A stretch of DNA of 64,000 nt from Nocardia amikacinitolerans NBRC 108937 (GTDB taxonomy: Bacteria > Actinomycetota > Actinomycetes > Mycobacteriales > Mycobacteriaceae), in NCBI RefSeq assembly GCF_001612615.1, contig NZ_BDAU01000009.1, forward strand, positions 62,001-126,000, given 5' to 3'. Shown piece by piece: positions 46,687-56,202 of this stretch (positions are counted from its first letter, which is position 1; each line of letters begins with the position of its first letter). The position numbers and the translations under genes are program-made. A model generated the notes under the pieces. That model did no database searches. It worked only from the letters and a program-made list of their open reading frames with translations, and was not told the origin of the DNA.

Positions 46687-46704
46687 TTTCGGTGCGCCCG
46701 AGGC

Positions 46705-47589
46705 TCAGCCTCGGAACGGGTGGGTGCGGTCCAGGTCGAGATTCAACTCGACCACGTTGACCCGCGGCTCACCGAGGAACCCGAGGGTCCTTCCCTCGGT
46801 GTGCGCCGCGACCAGCCCGCGCACATCCGCCTCGGACACGTTGCGCTCCTTGGCGATCCGCGGCACCTGGAGCTCCGCGTAGGCGGGGGAGATGTGCGGA
46901 TCGAGGCCGCTGCCGCTCGCGGTGACCGCGTCGGCGGGCACCACCGGGTCGGCGGGCGCGTCGCCGCGGATCGGCACGAGACGGCCGACGGACCAGTCGA
47001 CTCCCGGCTCGGCGCACTCGACCCGAACGCCGCGGTAGGCGTCGACGAACGGCACGGCGGGGCACGCCTGGTTCACGCTGATCACCTGGACCGGGTGCGA
47101 GATCTCGCCGTCCGCGTCGCGCGGACCGATCACCGAAAGCACCGCGCCGACACCGTCGTTCGTGCAGAACGGCCGGGAACCGTCGACCCCCTCACGGTCG
47201 CCGATCTCCTTGCTGCGCGCGCACACGGTGCTCAACAGGCTCGCCCGGCCCTCGGCATCGAAGACGTTCTGGTCCACGATGTCCTCGGGTCCCAGATTGC
47301 TCGCCCCCGTGGACAGCGGGTCGTAGCCGTCACCGGCCGCGGACGGGCGGCTCTGGAAGTACTGGGCGAGCGCGTTGCCGTCGGCGTCGGTGAACGACTG
47401 GCCGATCATGCTGCTGCCCACCACGTTTCCCTCCGACGTGAGCAGTGAGCCGTCGGCCTTGTCGTTCAGCCCCGGCAGCTGGCCGACGGCGAAAACCGCC
47501 AGCGGATAGACGATTCCGGTGATCGCGGTCAGCGCCAGCAGGGCGCGCAGCGCGGCGAGGTGTTGCCGGATCCAAGTGGACATACGCAT
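46705..47589 (-). CDS. kdpC: Potassium-transporting ATPase subunit KdpC, with insertion
   Basis: Single-pass subunit that stabilises the KdpFABC complex and contacts KdpA. N-terminal helix (about 12-36, ALLALTAITGIVYPLAVFAV), then GSSMIGQSF, FQSRPSAAG, and the conserved C-terminal VTASGSGLDPHISPAYA... VAAHTEGRTLGFLGEPRVNV. KdpC is usually about 190 residues; this one has 294 because about 100 residues (115-218) with four cysteines are inserted before VTASGSGLD. ATG at 47589, one base after the kdpB stop. Confidence 0.93.
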   Translation of the reverse strand: MRMSTWIRQHLAALRALLALTAITGIVYPLAVFAVGQLPGLNDKADGSLLTSEGNVVGSSMIGQSFTDADGNALAQYFQSRPSAAGDGYDPLSTGASNLGPEDIVDQNVFDAEGRASLLSTVCARSKEIGDREGVDGSRPFCTNDGVGAVLSVIGPRDADGEISHPVQVISVNQACPAVPFVDAYRGVRVECAEPGVDWSVGRLVPIRGDAPADPVVPADAVTASGSGLDPHISPAYAELQVPRIAKERNVSEADVRGLVAAHTEGRTLGFLGEPRVNVVELNLDLDRTHPFRG

Positions 47590-47590
47590 T

Positions 47591-49744
47591 TCAGGACATC
47601 CCGGGGAGGAGGTGGACGACGAGATCGATGAGCTTGATGCCGAGGAACGGCGCGACGATGCCGCCGAGGCCGTACACGGTCAGGTTGCGGCTCAACAGCT
47701 TCGACGCGTGCGACGGGCGGTAGCGCACGCCGCGCAACGCCAGCGGGATCAGCGCCACGATGACGATCGCGTTGAAGATCACCGCGGAAAGGATCGCCGA
47801 CTGCGGACTGGACAGACGCATGATGTTCAGCAGGTCCAGGCCGGGGAACAGCCCGACGAACAACGCCGGGATGATGGCGAAGTACTTCGCGATGTCGTTG
47901 GCGATGGAGAACGTGGTCAGCGCGCCCCGCGTGATGAGCAGCTGCTTGCCGATCTCCACGATCTCGATGAGCTTGGTCGGGTCGGAGTCGAGATCGACCA
48001 TGTTGCCCGCTTCTTTGGCCGCCGAGGTGCCGGTGTTCATCGCGACGCCGACGTCGGCCTGGGCCAGTGCCGGGGCGTCGTTGGTCCCGTCGCCGGTCAT
48101 GGCGACCAGCCGTCCGCCGTCCTGTTCCTTCTTGATCAGGGCGAGCTTGTCCTCGGGGGTGGCCTCGGCGAGGAAGTCGTCGACGCCCGCCTCGTCCGCG
48201 ATCGCCTTGGCGGTCAACGGATTGTCGCCGGTGATCATGACGGTGCGGATGCCCATCCTGCGCATCTCGTCGAAGCGCTCCCGCATGCCTTGCTTCACCA
48301 CGTCTTTCAAGTGGATCACGCCGAGCAACCGGGCGACGCCGCCGTCGATCTCGCCGACGACGAGGGGAGTGCCGCCGGAGGCGGAGATGCCGTCCACGAT
48401 GACGCCGATCTCGTCGGGCACTGAACCGCCGTTGGCGCGCACCCATTCGGTCACCGCGCTCGCGGCGCCCTTGCGCAGCCGATGACCTCCGGCGAGGTCG
48501 ACGCCCGACATGCGGGTCTGCGCGGTGAATTCCACCCACGTCGCGCCGGTCAGCTCGCCGGGCGTGCGCTCGCGCTTGTTGTAGGCCTGCTTGGCGTACA
48601 CCACGATCGAACGGCCTTCCGGCGTTTCGTCCGCCAGGCTGGACAGCTGCGCGGCGTCGGCCAGCTCGTCGTCCGGAATGCCTGGCATCGGAACGAATTC
48701 CGACGCTTGCCGGTTGCCGAGCGTGATCGTTCCCGTCTTGTCGAGCAGCAGCGTGTTCACATCGCCCGCGGCCTCGACCGCGCGGCCGGACATGGCGAGC
48801 ACGTTGCGCTGCACGAGGCGGTCCATGCCCGCGATGCCGATCGCCGACAGCAGCGCGCCGATGGTGGTCGGGATCAGGCAGACAAGCAGCGCGACCATGA
48901 CGATCCCGGTGATGCCGTCGGCGTTCAGCGCCGCCGTGTCCGGCACGCCGGGGTTGTTCGCCTTCGAGAAGATGGCCAGCGGCTGCAAGGTGACGACGGC
49001 GAACACGAAGATGATCGTCAGCGCGGCGAGCAGGATGTTCAGCGCGATCTCGTTCGGCGTCTTCTGCCTGCTCGCACCTTCGACCAGGGCGATCATCTTG
49101 TCGATGAAGCTCTGTCCCGGCTCCTGGGTGATCCGGACGACGATCCGGTCCGAGAGCACGGTGGTGCCGCCGGTGACGGCGGAACGGTCGCCGCCGGATT
49201 CCCGGATGACCGGGGCGGATTCGCCGGTGATGGCCGATTCGTCCACGGAGGCAATGCCTTCCACCACGTCACCGTCGCCGGGGATCACTTGACCCGCCTC
49301 GACCACCACGTGGTCGCCGCGGCGCAATTCGGGTGCGGCGACCCGCTCTTCGACCACTCGCGCGCCGGGCGACCATTCGACGAGGCGGCGTGCGATGGTG
49401 TCGGTCTTGGCCTTGCGGAGCGTATCGGCCTGCGCCTTGCCGCGTCCCTCGGCGACAGCCTCGGCCAGGTTGGCGAACAGCACGGTGAGCCACAGCCACG
49501 CCACGATGGCCCAGGCGAACACGCTCGGATCGGCGATCGCGAGCACGGTCGACCACAGTGCGCCGATCTCCACGATCAGCATCACCGGATTCCGCCACAG
49601 CGTGCGCGGATCCAGCTTGCGTACGGCATCGGGCAGCGAGGTCAGCAGCAAGGCGGGATCGAGCACCCCGCGCGCCACCTTGTGCTCGCCGCGTTCCGGC
49701 GTGGTCTCGGGCCGGACGGCCGGTTCTGTTGCGGTACCGATCAT
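47591..49744 (-). CDS. kdpB: Potassium-transporting P-type ATPase subunit KdpB
   Basis: P-type ATPase subunit that energises K+ uptake at very low external K+. The 717 residues contain the phosphorylation motif [13 protein letters not shown], the TGES-type loop ITGESAPV, the nucleotide-binding region [28 protein letters not shown], and the hinge [17 protein letters not shown] at 49744, one base after the kdpA stop. Order on the minus strand: small ORF, kdpF, kdpA, kdpB, kdpC. Confidence 0.97.
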   Translation of the reverse strand: MIGTATEPAVRPETTPERGEHKVARGVLDPALLLTSLPDAVRKLDPRTLWRNPVMLIVEIGALWSTVLAIADPSVFAWAIVAWLWLTVLFANLAEAVAEGRGKAQADTLRKAKTDTIARRLVEWSPGARVVEERVAAPELRRGDHVVVEAGQVIPGDGDVVEGIASVDESAITGESAPVIRESGGDRSAVTGGTTVLSDRIVVRITQEPGQSFIDKMIALVEGASRQKTPNEIALNILLAALTIIFVFAVVTLQPLAIFSKANNPGVPDTAALNADGITGIVMVALLVCLIPTTIGALLSAIGIAGMDRLVQRNVLAMSGRAVEAAGDVNTLLLDKTGTITLGNRQASEFVPMPGIPDDELADAAQLSSLADETPEGRSIVVYAKQAYNKRERTPGELTGATWVEFTAQTRMSGVDLAGGHRLRKGAASAVTEWVRANGGSVPDEIGVIVDGISASGGTPLVVGEIDGGVARLLGVIHLKDVVKQGMRERFDEMRRMGIRTVMITGDNPLTAKAIADEAGVDDFLAEATPEDKLALIKKEQDGGRLVAMTGDGTNDAPALAQADVGVAMNTGTSAAKEAGNMVDLDSDPTKLIEIVEIGKQLLITRGALTTFSIANDIAKYFAIIPALFVGLFPGLDLLNIMRLSSPQSAILSAVIFNAIVIVALIPLALRGVRYRPSHASKLLSRNLTVYGLGGIVAPFLGIKLIDLVVHLLPGMS

Positions 49745-49745
49745 G

Positions 49746-51416
49746 TCAGTGGATTCCCTCGGCGAGCGGCCCGAGCGCGAGCGCGGGCAGGAAGGTGAGC
49801 GCGACCAGGATCACCGTCACGCCGACCACCAGCCCGACGAACTGCGGGCGATGGGTCGGCAGCGTGCCGATCGACGCGGGCGTTGTGCCCTGCTTGGCAA
49901 GTGATCCGGCGAGCGCGAGCACGAAGACGATCGGCAGGAACCGGCCGAGCACCATGGCAAGGCCGAGCGCGGTGTTGAACCACTCGGTGTTGCCGGACAG
50001 GCCCGCGAAGGCGGAGCCGTTGTTGTTGGCGGCGGAGGTGAAGGCGTACAGCACCTCCGACAGACCGTGCGGCCCGCCGTTGAGCATGCTCGCGCGCTGG
50101 CCGGGCAGCGCTATGGCGACCGCGGTGAACGTCAGCACCAGCAGCGGGCTGATGAGGAAATACGAAGCCGCCAGCTTGATTTCGCGCGGAGTGATCTTCT
50201 TGCCGAGATACTCCGGGGTGCGTCCGACCATGAGGCCCGCGACGAAGACGGTGATCACCGCGAGGATCAGCATGCCGTACAGGCCGGAGCCGACGCCGCC
50301 GGGCGCGACCTCGCCGAGCTGCATGTTGAACATCGTCATCAGGCCGCCGAGGCTGGTGTAGGAATCGTGGAACGAGTCCACGGCACCGGTCGAGGTGAGC
50401 GTGGTCGAGGCCGCGAAGGTGGCCGAATTCGATACGCCGAAGCGGGTTTCCACGCCCTCGGTGGCGGCGCCGATGGCCGTCGGCGCGGTCCCGTGGTGCT
50501 GGAGCTGGAACAGATTGGTCAGCGCGATGCTGGTCAGCGCGATCGTGCCCATCACCGCCACGATCGCGTAGCCCTGCTTGGCGCTGCCGACCATGCGACC
50601 GAAGGTGCGCGGCAGCGAGCAGGCGATGACCAGGATCAGGAAGATCTCGATCCAGTTCGTCCAGGTCGTCGGGTTCTCGAAGGGATGCGACGAGTTGGCG
50701 TTGTAGAAGCCGCCGCCGTTGGTGCCGAGTTCCTTGATGACCTCTTGGCTCGCGACCGGCCCGCCGGTGATCGTCTGCTGCGCGCCCGCGATGGTCTGCG
50801 CGACCTGGTCGTGCAGCTGGAAGTTCTGGATGACACCGCCCGCCACCAGCACGATCGCGAACACGAACGCGATCGGCAGCAGGATGCGCAGCGTTCCGCG
50901 CACCAGGTCGACCCAGAAGTTGCCGAGATCGCCTGTGTGCCTGCGGGCGAAGCCGCGCACCAGCGCGATCGCGACGGCAATGCCCACCGCGGCCGAGACG
51001 AAGTTCTGCACCGCGAGCCCGGCCATCTGCACCAGGTGTCCCTGGGTGGACTCGCCGGAGTAGTTCTGCCAGTTGGTGTTCGTCACGAAGCTGACCGCGG
51101 TGTTCCAGGCCAGCGCCGGGGTCATCTCGGTCGCCGGATCGTTCAGGTGCAGCGGCAGCTTGTCCTGGATCAACTGGAAGAAGAACAGGAACAGGATGCC
51201 GACCGCCGAGAACGCGAGCACGCTGCGGGCGTAGACGCCCCAGGTCTGCTCGACCTCCGGCTTCGCGCCGATCGCGCGGTAGATCAGCCGCTCCGCGCGG
51301 GTGTGCTTCGCGCTGCTGTAGACCCGGTACATGTAGTCGCCGAGCGGGAGGTGCACCAAGGCCAGCGCGAGGACCAGGGACGCCACGAAGACGATCCCCG
51401 CGGTTGTCGTGTTCAC
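49746..51416 (-). CDS. kdpA: Potassium-transporting ATPase subunit KdpA
   Basis: K+-channel-like subunit of the Kdp pump with four selectivity-filter repeats. The 556-residue, roughly ten-helix protein includes [18 protein letters not shown] (filter 1), [19 protein letters not shown] (filter 2), [14 protein letters not shown] (filter 3), and [17 protein letters not shown] (filter 4). The GTG start at 51416 directly follows the kdpF stop without a gap, so translation is coupled. Confidence 0.97.
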   Translation of the reverse strand: MNTTTAGIVFVASLVLALALVHLPLGDYMYRVYSSAKHTRAERLIYRAIGAKPEVEQTWGVYARSVLAFSAVGILFLFFFQLIQDKLPLHLNDPATEMTPALAWNTAVSFVTNTNWQNYSGESTQGHLVQMAGLAVQNFVSAAVGIAVAIALVRGFARRHTGDLGNFWVDLVRGTLRILLPIAFVFAIVLVAGGVIQNFQLHDQVAQTIAGAQQTITGGPVASQEVIKELGTNGGGFYNANSSHPFENPTTWTNWIEIFLILVIACSLPRTFGRMVGSAKQGYAIVAVMGTIALTSIALTNLFQLQHHGTAPTAIGAATEGVETRFGVSNSATFAASTTLTSTGAVDSFHDSYTSLGGLMTMFNMQLGEVAPGGVGSGLYGMLILAVITVFVAGLMVGRTPEYLGKKITPREIKLAASYFLISPLLVLTFTAVAIALPGQRASMLNGGPHGLSEVLYAFTSAANNNGSAFAGLSGNTEWFNTALGLAMVLGRFLPIVFVLALAGSLAKQGTTPASIGTLPTHRPQFVGLVVGVTVILVALTFLPALALGPLAEGIH

Positions 51417-51503
51417 CTAGAACCTCTCGGGGAAAAGCAGGGCCGCGACCATGTAGACGGCGACCAGGACGGCGAGCGCGAGACCGATCAGGTTCGCGGT
51501 CAC
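51417..51503 (-). CDS. kdpF: Potassium-transporting ATPase small subunit KdpF
   Basis: A 28-residue single-helix peptide, after GTG reading TANLIGLALAVLVAVYMVAALLF in two blocks with the typical PERF end (FPERF). KdpF stabilises the Kdp complex lipid interface. Its GTG overlaps the TGA of the preceding 27-residue ORF (GTGA) and its TAG abuts the kdpA GTG. Confidence 0.9.
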   Translation of the reverse strand: MTANLIGLALAVLVAVYMVAALLFPERF

Positions 51504-51583
51504 AGCTTCTCCACCCCTCGTTGAATCAGACCCAGCAGTGCGAACACCGCGATGGTGAGCGCGGTGAACACCACGACAGACAT
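51500..51583 (-). CDS. 27-residue membrane peptide at the head of the kdp operon
   Basis: Begins MSVVVFTALTIAVFALLGL and ends IQRGVEKL: one hydrophobic helix with a basic C-terminus. ATG at 51583 has AGGAGG about ten bases upstream, the strongest ribosome-binding site in the operon, and its stop overlaps the kdpF start. It is not KdpF, which follows. I do not know a name for it. Coupling suggests a sixth Kdp component or a leader whose translation opens kdpF. Confidence 0.75.
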   Translation of the reverse strand: MSVVVFTALTIAVFALLGLIQRGVEKL

Positions 51584-51695
51584 GACTTTCCGAACCTCCT
51601 TGCGGCTCCCGGATGTGGAGCGCACAGCGAGTCAAGCGCCCCATCCGGGCCGACGCCGGTTCCCTGACGAGTTCTTAGCGCTCGGCGCCGCGGCA

Positions 51696-51713
51696 TTGAC
51701 GGTTCGTTGACGG
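51696..51713. promoter_or_regulatory. Direct repeat TTGACGG, kdp control region
   Basis: TTGACGG at 51696-51702 and again at 51707-51713, 11 bases apart (one helical turn), between the divergent kdp transcripts. Candidate KdpE site; the left copies could also be -35 elements. Confidence 0.45.
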
Positions 51714-51827
51714 GCCCGTCGCTCGGCCCGCGGGACGGACTCGCCGTCGCGACGCGGCTGCCAGCGCGCGAGCGGGTTCGTGCAGGTTGCGGCGCTGATC
51801 ACACCCCACGTGGATGCACACAAAGAT

Positions 51828-51856
51828 GGCGTCAAGGACGGTGTCGAAGGCGTCAA
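51828..51856. promoter_or_regulatory. Direct repeat GGCGTCAA, kdp control region
   Basis: GGCGTCAA at 51828-51835 and 51849-51856, 21 bases apart (two turns). GCGTCAA is the reverse complement of TTGACGC, so this pair mirrors the TTGACGG pair at 51696. The 388-base region 51584-51971 holds nothing else I can identify. Confidence 0.45.
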
Positions 51857-51971
51857 TAGAACGTAAGGATCCGTGGTGGGCGGCTGCGGCGGCGGTATTC
51901 CTGATGGGGCCGGCGAGGCGGGGCACATCCAGCGCGACCGGTGCCCTGCTCGTTCTGTGGAGAGGATCGAT

Positions 51972-52130
51972 ATGTCGACCGTCACCGTCGCGCTGCTGCT
52001 CGGCTTCGTGTGCTGCGCGCTGGTCATCCGGGGGTTCGCGCTGCGCGGGGAGGCGGTCCGGCCGCGGCGGGTGAGCGTCGGGGGCCGGCGCGTCCGGCCG
52101 CGGGATGCCGCGTGGACCGTCGATGCGTGA
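51972..52130 (+). CDS. Small membrane protein upstream of kdpD
   Basis: A 52-residue ORF: one hydrophobic helix (VTVALLLGFVCCALVIRGFAL, read in two parts, with two adjacent cysteines), then a strongly basic tail (RPRRVSVGGRRVRPRD). ATG at 51972 has AGAGGA six bases upstream. Unrecognised. It is the first ORF of the kdpDE transcript, 71 bases before kdpD, and mirrors the small membrane ORF that opens kdpFABC. Confidence 0.55.
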   Translation: MSTVTVALLLGFVCCALVIRGFALRGEAVRPRRVSVGGRRVRPRDAAWTVDA

Positions 52131-52201
52131 GGCGCGGTGCGGCGGGTCGACTGATCCGAGGGATTCGCGGCGTGGCTGCTCGGACGCGCGATGATGGACA
52201 C

Positions 52202-55200
52202 GTGAAGCGCGGTCGACTACGGATCTACCTCGGTGCGGCGCCCGGTGTCGGCAAGACCTACGCCATGTTGGGCGAGGCCCACCGGCGGCTGGAGCGCGGC
52301 CGCGACGTGGTGGCCGCGGTGGTGGAGACGCACGGCCGGGCCAAGACCGAGAAGTTGCTGGCCGGTATCGAGCGGATTCCGCCGAAGATCATCGAGTACC
52401 GCGGCGCGCGATTCCCGGAGCTGGACGTGGCCGCGGTGCTGCGCCGCGCGCCCGCGGTCGTGCTGGTGGACGAACTCGCGCACACCAACGCGCCGGGCAG
52501 CGCCAACCAGAAGCGCTGGCAGGACATCGAGCAGCTGCTCGACGCGGGCATCGACGTCATCTCGACGGTCAACGTCCAGCACCTGGAGAGCCTCAACGAC
52601 GTGGTCGAGCGGATCACCGGCATCCAGCAGCGTGAGACGGTGCCGGACGCCGTTGTGCGCGGCGCCGAACAGGTCGAGCTGGTCGACATCACGCCGGAGG
52701 CGTTGCGGCGCAGACTCTCCCACGGCAACGTCTACGCGGCCGACAAGGTCGACGCCGCGCTGCGCAACTACTTCCGGCCCGGCAATCTCACCGCGCTGCG
52801 CGAACTCGCGTTGCTGTGGCTGGCCGACCAGGTCGACGCCGCGCTGGCGAAGTACCGCGCCGACCACCACATCACCGAGCTGTGGGAGGCGCGCGAACGC
52901 GTGGTCGTCGCGGTGACCGGCGGCCCGGAGTCCGAGACGATCGTGCGCCGGGCGAGCCGCATCGCGACGAAGTCCAGCGCCGATCTGGTCGTCGTGCACG
53001 TGGTGCGCGGGGACGGGCTGGCGGGCGTGTCGACCGAACGGCTGGCCCGGCTGCGCGAGCTCGCCGCCAGCCTGGACGCCTCGCTGCACACCGTCACCGG
53101 TGACGACGTGCCCGGCACGCTGCTGGAATTCGCCCGCGAGGTGAACGCGACCCAGCTGGTGCTCGGCACCTCGCGGCGCTCCCGGTGGGCGCGGATCTTC
53201 GACGAGGGCATCGGCTCGTCTGTCGTGCAGCGCTCCGGGAAGATCGACGTGCACATGGTCACCCACGAGGAGGCCCATCGCGCCCTGCGCTGGCGCGGAC
53301 TCGTGCCGCGTCAGCCTGCTCTCGCCTGGACCGCCGCGATCCTGGTCCCGACGCTGGTGTGCGCGCTCAGCGCCGTGCTCGACACCTACCTCCAGCTGGG
53401 CGGGCTCAGCGCGGTGTTCTTCATCGGGGTCGTCGCGGTCGCGCTGCTCGGCGGCGTGCTGCCCGCCTCGTTCTCGGCGCTGCTGTCGGGACTGCTGCTG
53501 AACTGGTTCTTCACCGATCCGCGCTACAGCCTGACCATCGCCGAACCGGACAACTTCGTCACCGTGGTGGTGATGCTGTTCGTCGCGCTCGCGGTCGCGG
53601 CGCTGGTGGATGTCGCCGCCAAGCGAACGAGACAGGCGCGCAAGGCGTCTCGCGAGGCCGAACTGCTGACCATGTTCGCCGGTGCGGTGCTGCACGGCGC
53701 CGATCTCCCCAATCTGCTCGAACAGGTGCGCGAGACGTTCGGGCTGCGGGCGGTGAGCATGATGAGCGGCGGCGCGGTCGTCGCCCAGGTCGGCACGGAA
53801 CCGCCACAGCGAACGAGCGCCGCCGACACCGTCATCGAGGCGGGGGACGGCGCCAGCCAGCTGTTGCTGGCCGGGCACACGCTCGACGCGGCCGACCTGC
53901 CGGTCCTCAACGCGGTGACCAACCAGGCCGCGGCACTCCTGCGCCAGGCGAAGCTGGCCGAGGAGGCGAGCGCCGCGGCGGCGCTGCTCGAGGCCGACCG
54001 CCTGCGTCGCGCACTGCTCTCGGCGGTGAGCCACGACCTGCGGACGCCGCTGGCGGGCGCCAAGGCCGCGGTGTCCAGTCTGCGCAGCGACGACATCGAG
54101 TTCTCCCCGGAGGACACCACCGAATTGCTGGAGACCATCGAGGAATCGGTGGACCAGCTGACCGCGCTGGTGGGCAACCTGCTCGACTCCTCGCGACTGG
54201 CCGTCGGCGTGGTGAGCCCGCAGCTGCGCCGGGTGTACATGGACGAGGTGGTGCATCGTGCGCTGGTGAGCGTCGGGATGGGCGCGCGCGGACTGCGGCG
54301 CGCGGCGATGGACCGAGTGGAGGTGTCCGTCGGCGAGGTGTCGGCGCTGGCCGACGCGGGTCTGCTGGAGCGGGTGCTCGCCAATCTGATCGACAACGCG
54401 ATCCGCCACTCACCGCCCGACACCCCGGTGCGGGTGACCGCCGAACGCGACGGCGACCACGTCGCGATCGCGGTGGTCGACCGCGGACGGGGGGTGCCGC
54501 CCGGCGCGGAGGAACAGCTCTTCGAACCGTTCCAGCGACTCGGCGACCGGGACAACACCACCGGCGTAGGCCTCGGCCTCTCGGTGGTGCGCGGCTTCGT
54601 CGAGGCGATGGGCGGCGTCGTGCGCGCCGAGCCGACACCGGGCGGCGGGCTGACGATGTTGGTCGACCTGCCCGCCGCCGATGCGGTTGTGGCGGAAGAG
54701 AACGGCGAGATGCGATCCGCGGCGTCGGCGGTCGGGCGCGACGGTGCGAAGGCGAGCGCGGCCGACGTGCCGGAGCGGATCCCCGCCACGAACGCACCCG
54801 GGCCGGAGGTCCGACTCGACGGGAGAGATGCGGCGAGGGAAGCCGACGTGCCGGAGCGAAATGCTTCGGCGCCCACGGGTGGTGGCGAGGCGAACGAGGC
54901 TGCCAGTGCGGTCGAGGTGCGGCAGCGGCATGGTTCGGCGATCGAGCCGTCCAGGTCGGCGGCTGGTGAGGGCGGGGCGGCGAGTCGGCCCGAGGCGCCG
55001 GAGCGGCACGGTTCTGCGTCTGCGTCTGCGTCCGCGTCGGAGGGCGGGGGTGACGCTGCGAGTGCGGCCGAGGTGCCCCAGCGGCATGGTTCCGGGTCCG
55101 CGTCGGTGGAGGGCCTCGACGTGGACGAGGCTGCGAGTGCGGCCGAGGTGTCGGGGCAGAACGGCTCTGCGCCCGCACCCGGATCGGTGATCGTGGGCGA

Positions 55201-55429
55201 GGCTGCGAGTGCGGCCGAGGTGCCGCAGCGGCACGGTTCCGCGTCCGCGTCGATGGCCGGGGGCGAAGCAGCTCCAGCGGCGGCGGGCGACGGAATCGCG
55301 GCGAGTGAGTGGCGGGTGTCCGGGGCCGGGGACGGTCGCGAGTCGTCCGGCGCGGCTTCGGGGGAGCGCGTCGGCGCGGGGGAGGATGGCAGGGACGGCG
55401 GTGGCGCGGGGCGGGGCGCGCCCGGATGA
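52202..55429 (+). CDS. kdpD: Sensor histidine kinase KdpD with long repeat-containing C-terminal tail
   Basis: Membrane kinase sensing K+ limitation and osmotic state. From GTG 52202 (1075 residues): the KdpD N-terminal domain has Walker A GAAPGVGKTYAM (about 13-24) and VDELAHTNAPGS; a universal-stress-like domain spans about 225-355; DUF4118 helices about 375-470; a linker follows; HisKA has the phosphorylated histidine in AVSHDLRTPL (about 609); the HATPase has NLIDNAIRHS and GVGLGLSVVRGF. Classical KdpD ends near there (about residue 830). Here about 245 further residues follow, built from repeats (see 54761-55260). Its stop overlaps kdpE (ATGA). Confidence 0.93.
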   Translation: MKRGRLRIYLGAAPGVGKTYAMLGEAHRRLERGRDVVAAVVETHGRAKTEKLLAGIERIPPKIIEYRGARFPELDVAAVLRRAPAVVLVDELAHTNAPGSANQKRWQDIEQLLDAGIDVISTVNVQHLESLNDVVERITGIQQRETVPDAVVRGAEQVELVDITPEALRRRLSHGNVYAADKVDAALRNYFRPGNLTALRELALLWLADQVDAALAKYRADHHITELWEARERVVVAVTGGPESETIVRRASRIATKSSADLVVVHVVRGDGLAGVSTERLARLRELAASLDASLHTVTGDDVPGTLLEFAREVNATQLVLGTSRRSRWARIFDEGIGSSVVQRSGKIDVHMVTHEEAHRALRWRGLVPRQPALAWTAAILVPTLVCALSAVLDTYLQLGGLSAVFFIGVVAVALLGGVLPASFSALLSGLLLNWFFTDPRYSLTIAEPDNFVTVVVMLFVALAVAALVDVAAKRTRQARKASREAELLTMFAGAVLHGADLPNLLEQVRETFGLRAVSMMSGGAVVAQVGTEPPQRTSAADTVIEAGDGASQLLLAGHTLDAADLPVLNAVTNQAAALLRQAKLAEEASAAAALLEADRLRRALLSAVSHDLRTPLAGAKAAVSSLRSDDIEFSPEDTTELLETIEESVDQLTALVGNLLDSSRLAVGVVSPQLRRVYMDEVVHRALVSVGMGARGLRRAAMDRVEVSVGEVSALADAGLLERVLANLIDNAIRHSPPDTPVRVTAERDGDHVAIAVVDRGRGVPPGAEEQLFEPFQRLGDRDNTTGVGLGLSVVRGFVEAMGGVVRAEPTPGGGLTMLVDLPAADAVVAEENGEMRSAASAVGRDGAKASAADVPERIPATNAPGPEVRLDGRDAAREADVPERNASAPTGGGEANEAASAVEVRQRHGSAIEPSRSAAGEGGAASRPEAPERHGSASASASASEGGGDAASAAEVPQRHGSGSASVEGLDVDEAASAAEVSGQNGSAPAPGSVIVGEAASAAEVPQRHGSASASMAGGEAAPAAAGDGIAASEWRVSGAGDGRESSGAASGERVGAGEDGRDGGGAGRGAPG
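54761..55260 (+). repeat. Tandem degenerate repeats encoding the KdpD tail
   Basis: Seven in-frame units beginning at 54761, 54842, 54911, 54989, 55067, 55142 and 55214 (69-81 bases apart). Each encodes a variant of AEVPQRHGSASA (ADVPERI, ADVPERNASA, VEVRQRHGSA, PEAPERHGSA, AEVPQRHGSG, AEVSGQNGSA, AEVPQRHGSA) followed by a variable Gly/Ala/Ser-rich spacer and EAASA. Confidence 0.88.
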
Positions 55430-56202
55430 CGAAGGTGGTGGAACGTGGTGAAACGGATCGTGCCGCACGGGAATTCGTGGTGAGCGAGATCAGGCCGGAG
55501 GCCGAAGCCGCGAAGGCGCCGCCGATCAAGGTGCTCGTCGTCGACGACGAGCCGCAGATCGTGCGCGCGCTGCGGATCAACCTGTCGGTGCGCGGCTACG
55601 AGGTGATCACCGCGGGCACGGGCGCGGCCGCACTGCGCGCCGCCGCGGACAAGCACCCTGACGTGGTCATCCTCGATCTCGGCCTGCCCGACATGGACGG
55701 CATCGAGGTGCTCGGCGGTCTGCGCGGCTGGACCGGCGCGCCGGTCATCGTGCTCTCGGCGCGCACCGATTCCACCGACAAGGTGGAGGCGCTCGACGCG
55801 GGCGCCGACGACTACGTGACCAAGCCGTTCGGCATGGACGAACTGCTTGCCCGGCTGCGCGCGGCCGTGCGGCGCGGCGCGACCGACGGCGAGACGTCCG
55901 ATCCGGTGGTGGTGACCGATTCGTTCACCGTCGACCTGTCCGCCAAGCAGGTCACCAAGAACGGCGCGGCCGTCCATCTCACGCCGACCGAATGGGGGAT
56001 GCTCGAGATGCTGGTCCGCAACAAGGGCAAACTCGTCGGCCGCAAGGAACTGCTGCGCGAGGTGTGGGGGCCGTCCTACGCGACCGAAACCCATTATCTG
56101 CGCGTCTATCTCGCGCAACTGCGCCGCAAACTGGAGGATGATCCGTCGCGGCCGAAGCACCTGCTGACCGAGGCGGGCATGGGGTATCGCTTCCAGGTCT
56201 GA
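55426..56202 (+). CDS. kdpE: Response regulator KdpE
   Basis: OmpR/PhoB-type regulator activating kdpFABC. Receiver domain with VLVVDDEPQI (acidic pocket), VVILDLGLPDMDG (phospho-acceptor aspartate), VLSARTDS and DYVTKPFGMDELLARL; C-terminal winged helix with LTPTEWGMLEMLVRNKGKLV and YATETHYLRVYLAQLRRKLE. ATG at 55426 overlaps the kdpD stop (ATGA), giving 258 residues; a later in-frame GTG (VSEIRPE) would remove an unconserved N-terminal stretch. It is divergent from, not adjacent to, its target operon. Confidence 0.93.
   Translation: MTKVVERGETDRAAREFVVSEIRPEAEAAKAPPIKVLVVDDEPQIVRALRINLSVRGYEVITAGTGAAALRAAADKHPDVVILDLGLPDMDGIEVLGGLRGWTGAPVIVLSARTDSTDKVEALDAGADDYVTKPFGMDELLARLRAAVRRGATDGETSDPVVVTDSFTVDLSAKQVTKNGAAVHLTPTEWGMLEMLVRNKGKLVGRKELLREVWGPSYATETHYLRVYLAQLRRKLEDDPSRPKHLLTEAGMGYRFQV

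Noticed and set aside
52217..54409. A 730-residue minus-strand open frame opposite kdpD
   Set aside because: Composition and complete overlap with a well-supported gene mark it as a shadow.
54761..55260. KdpD tail repeats considered as a CRISPR array
   Set aside because: Units vary in length and sequence, keep the reading frame and encode a conserved peptide; there are no constant repeats with unique spacers and no cas genes.
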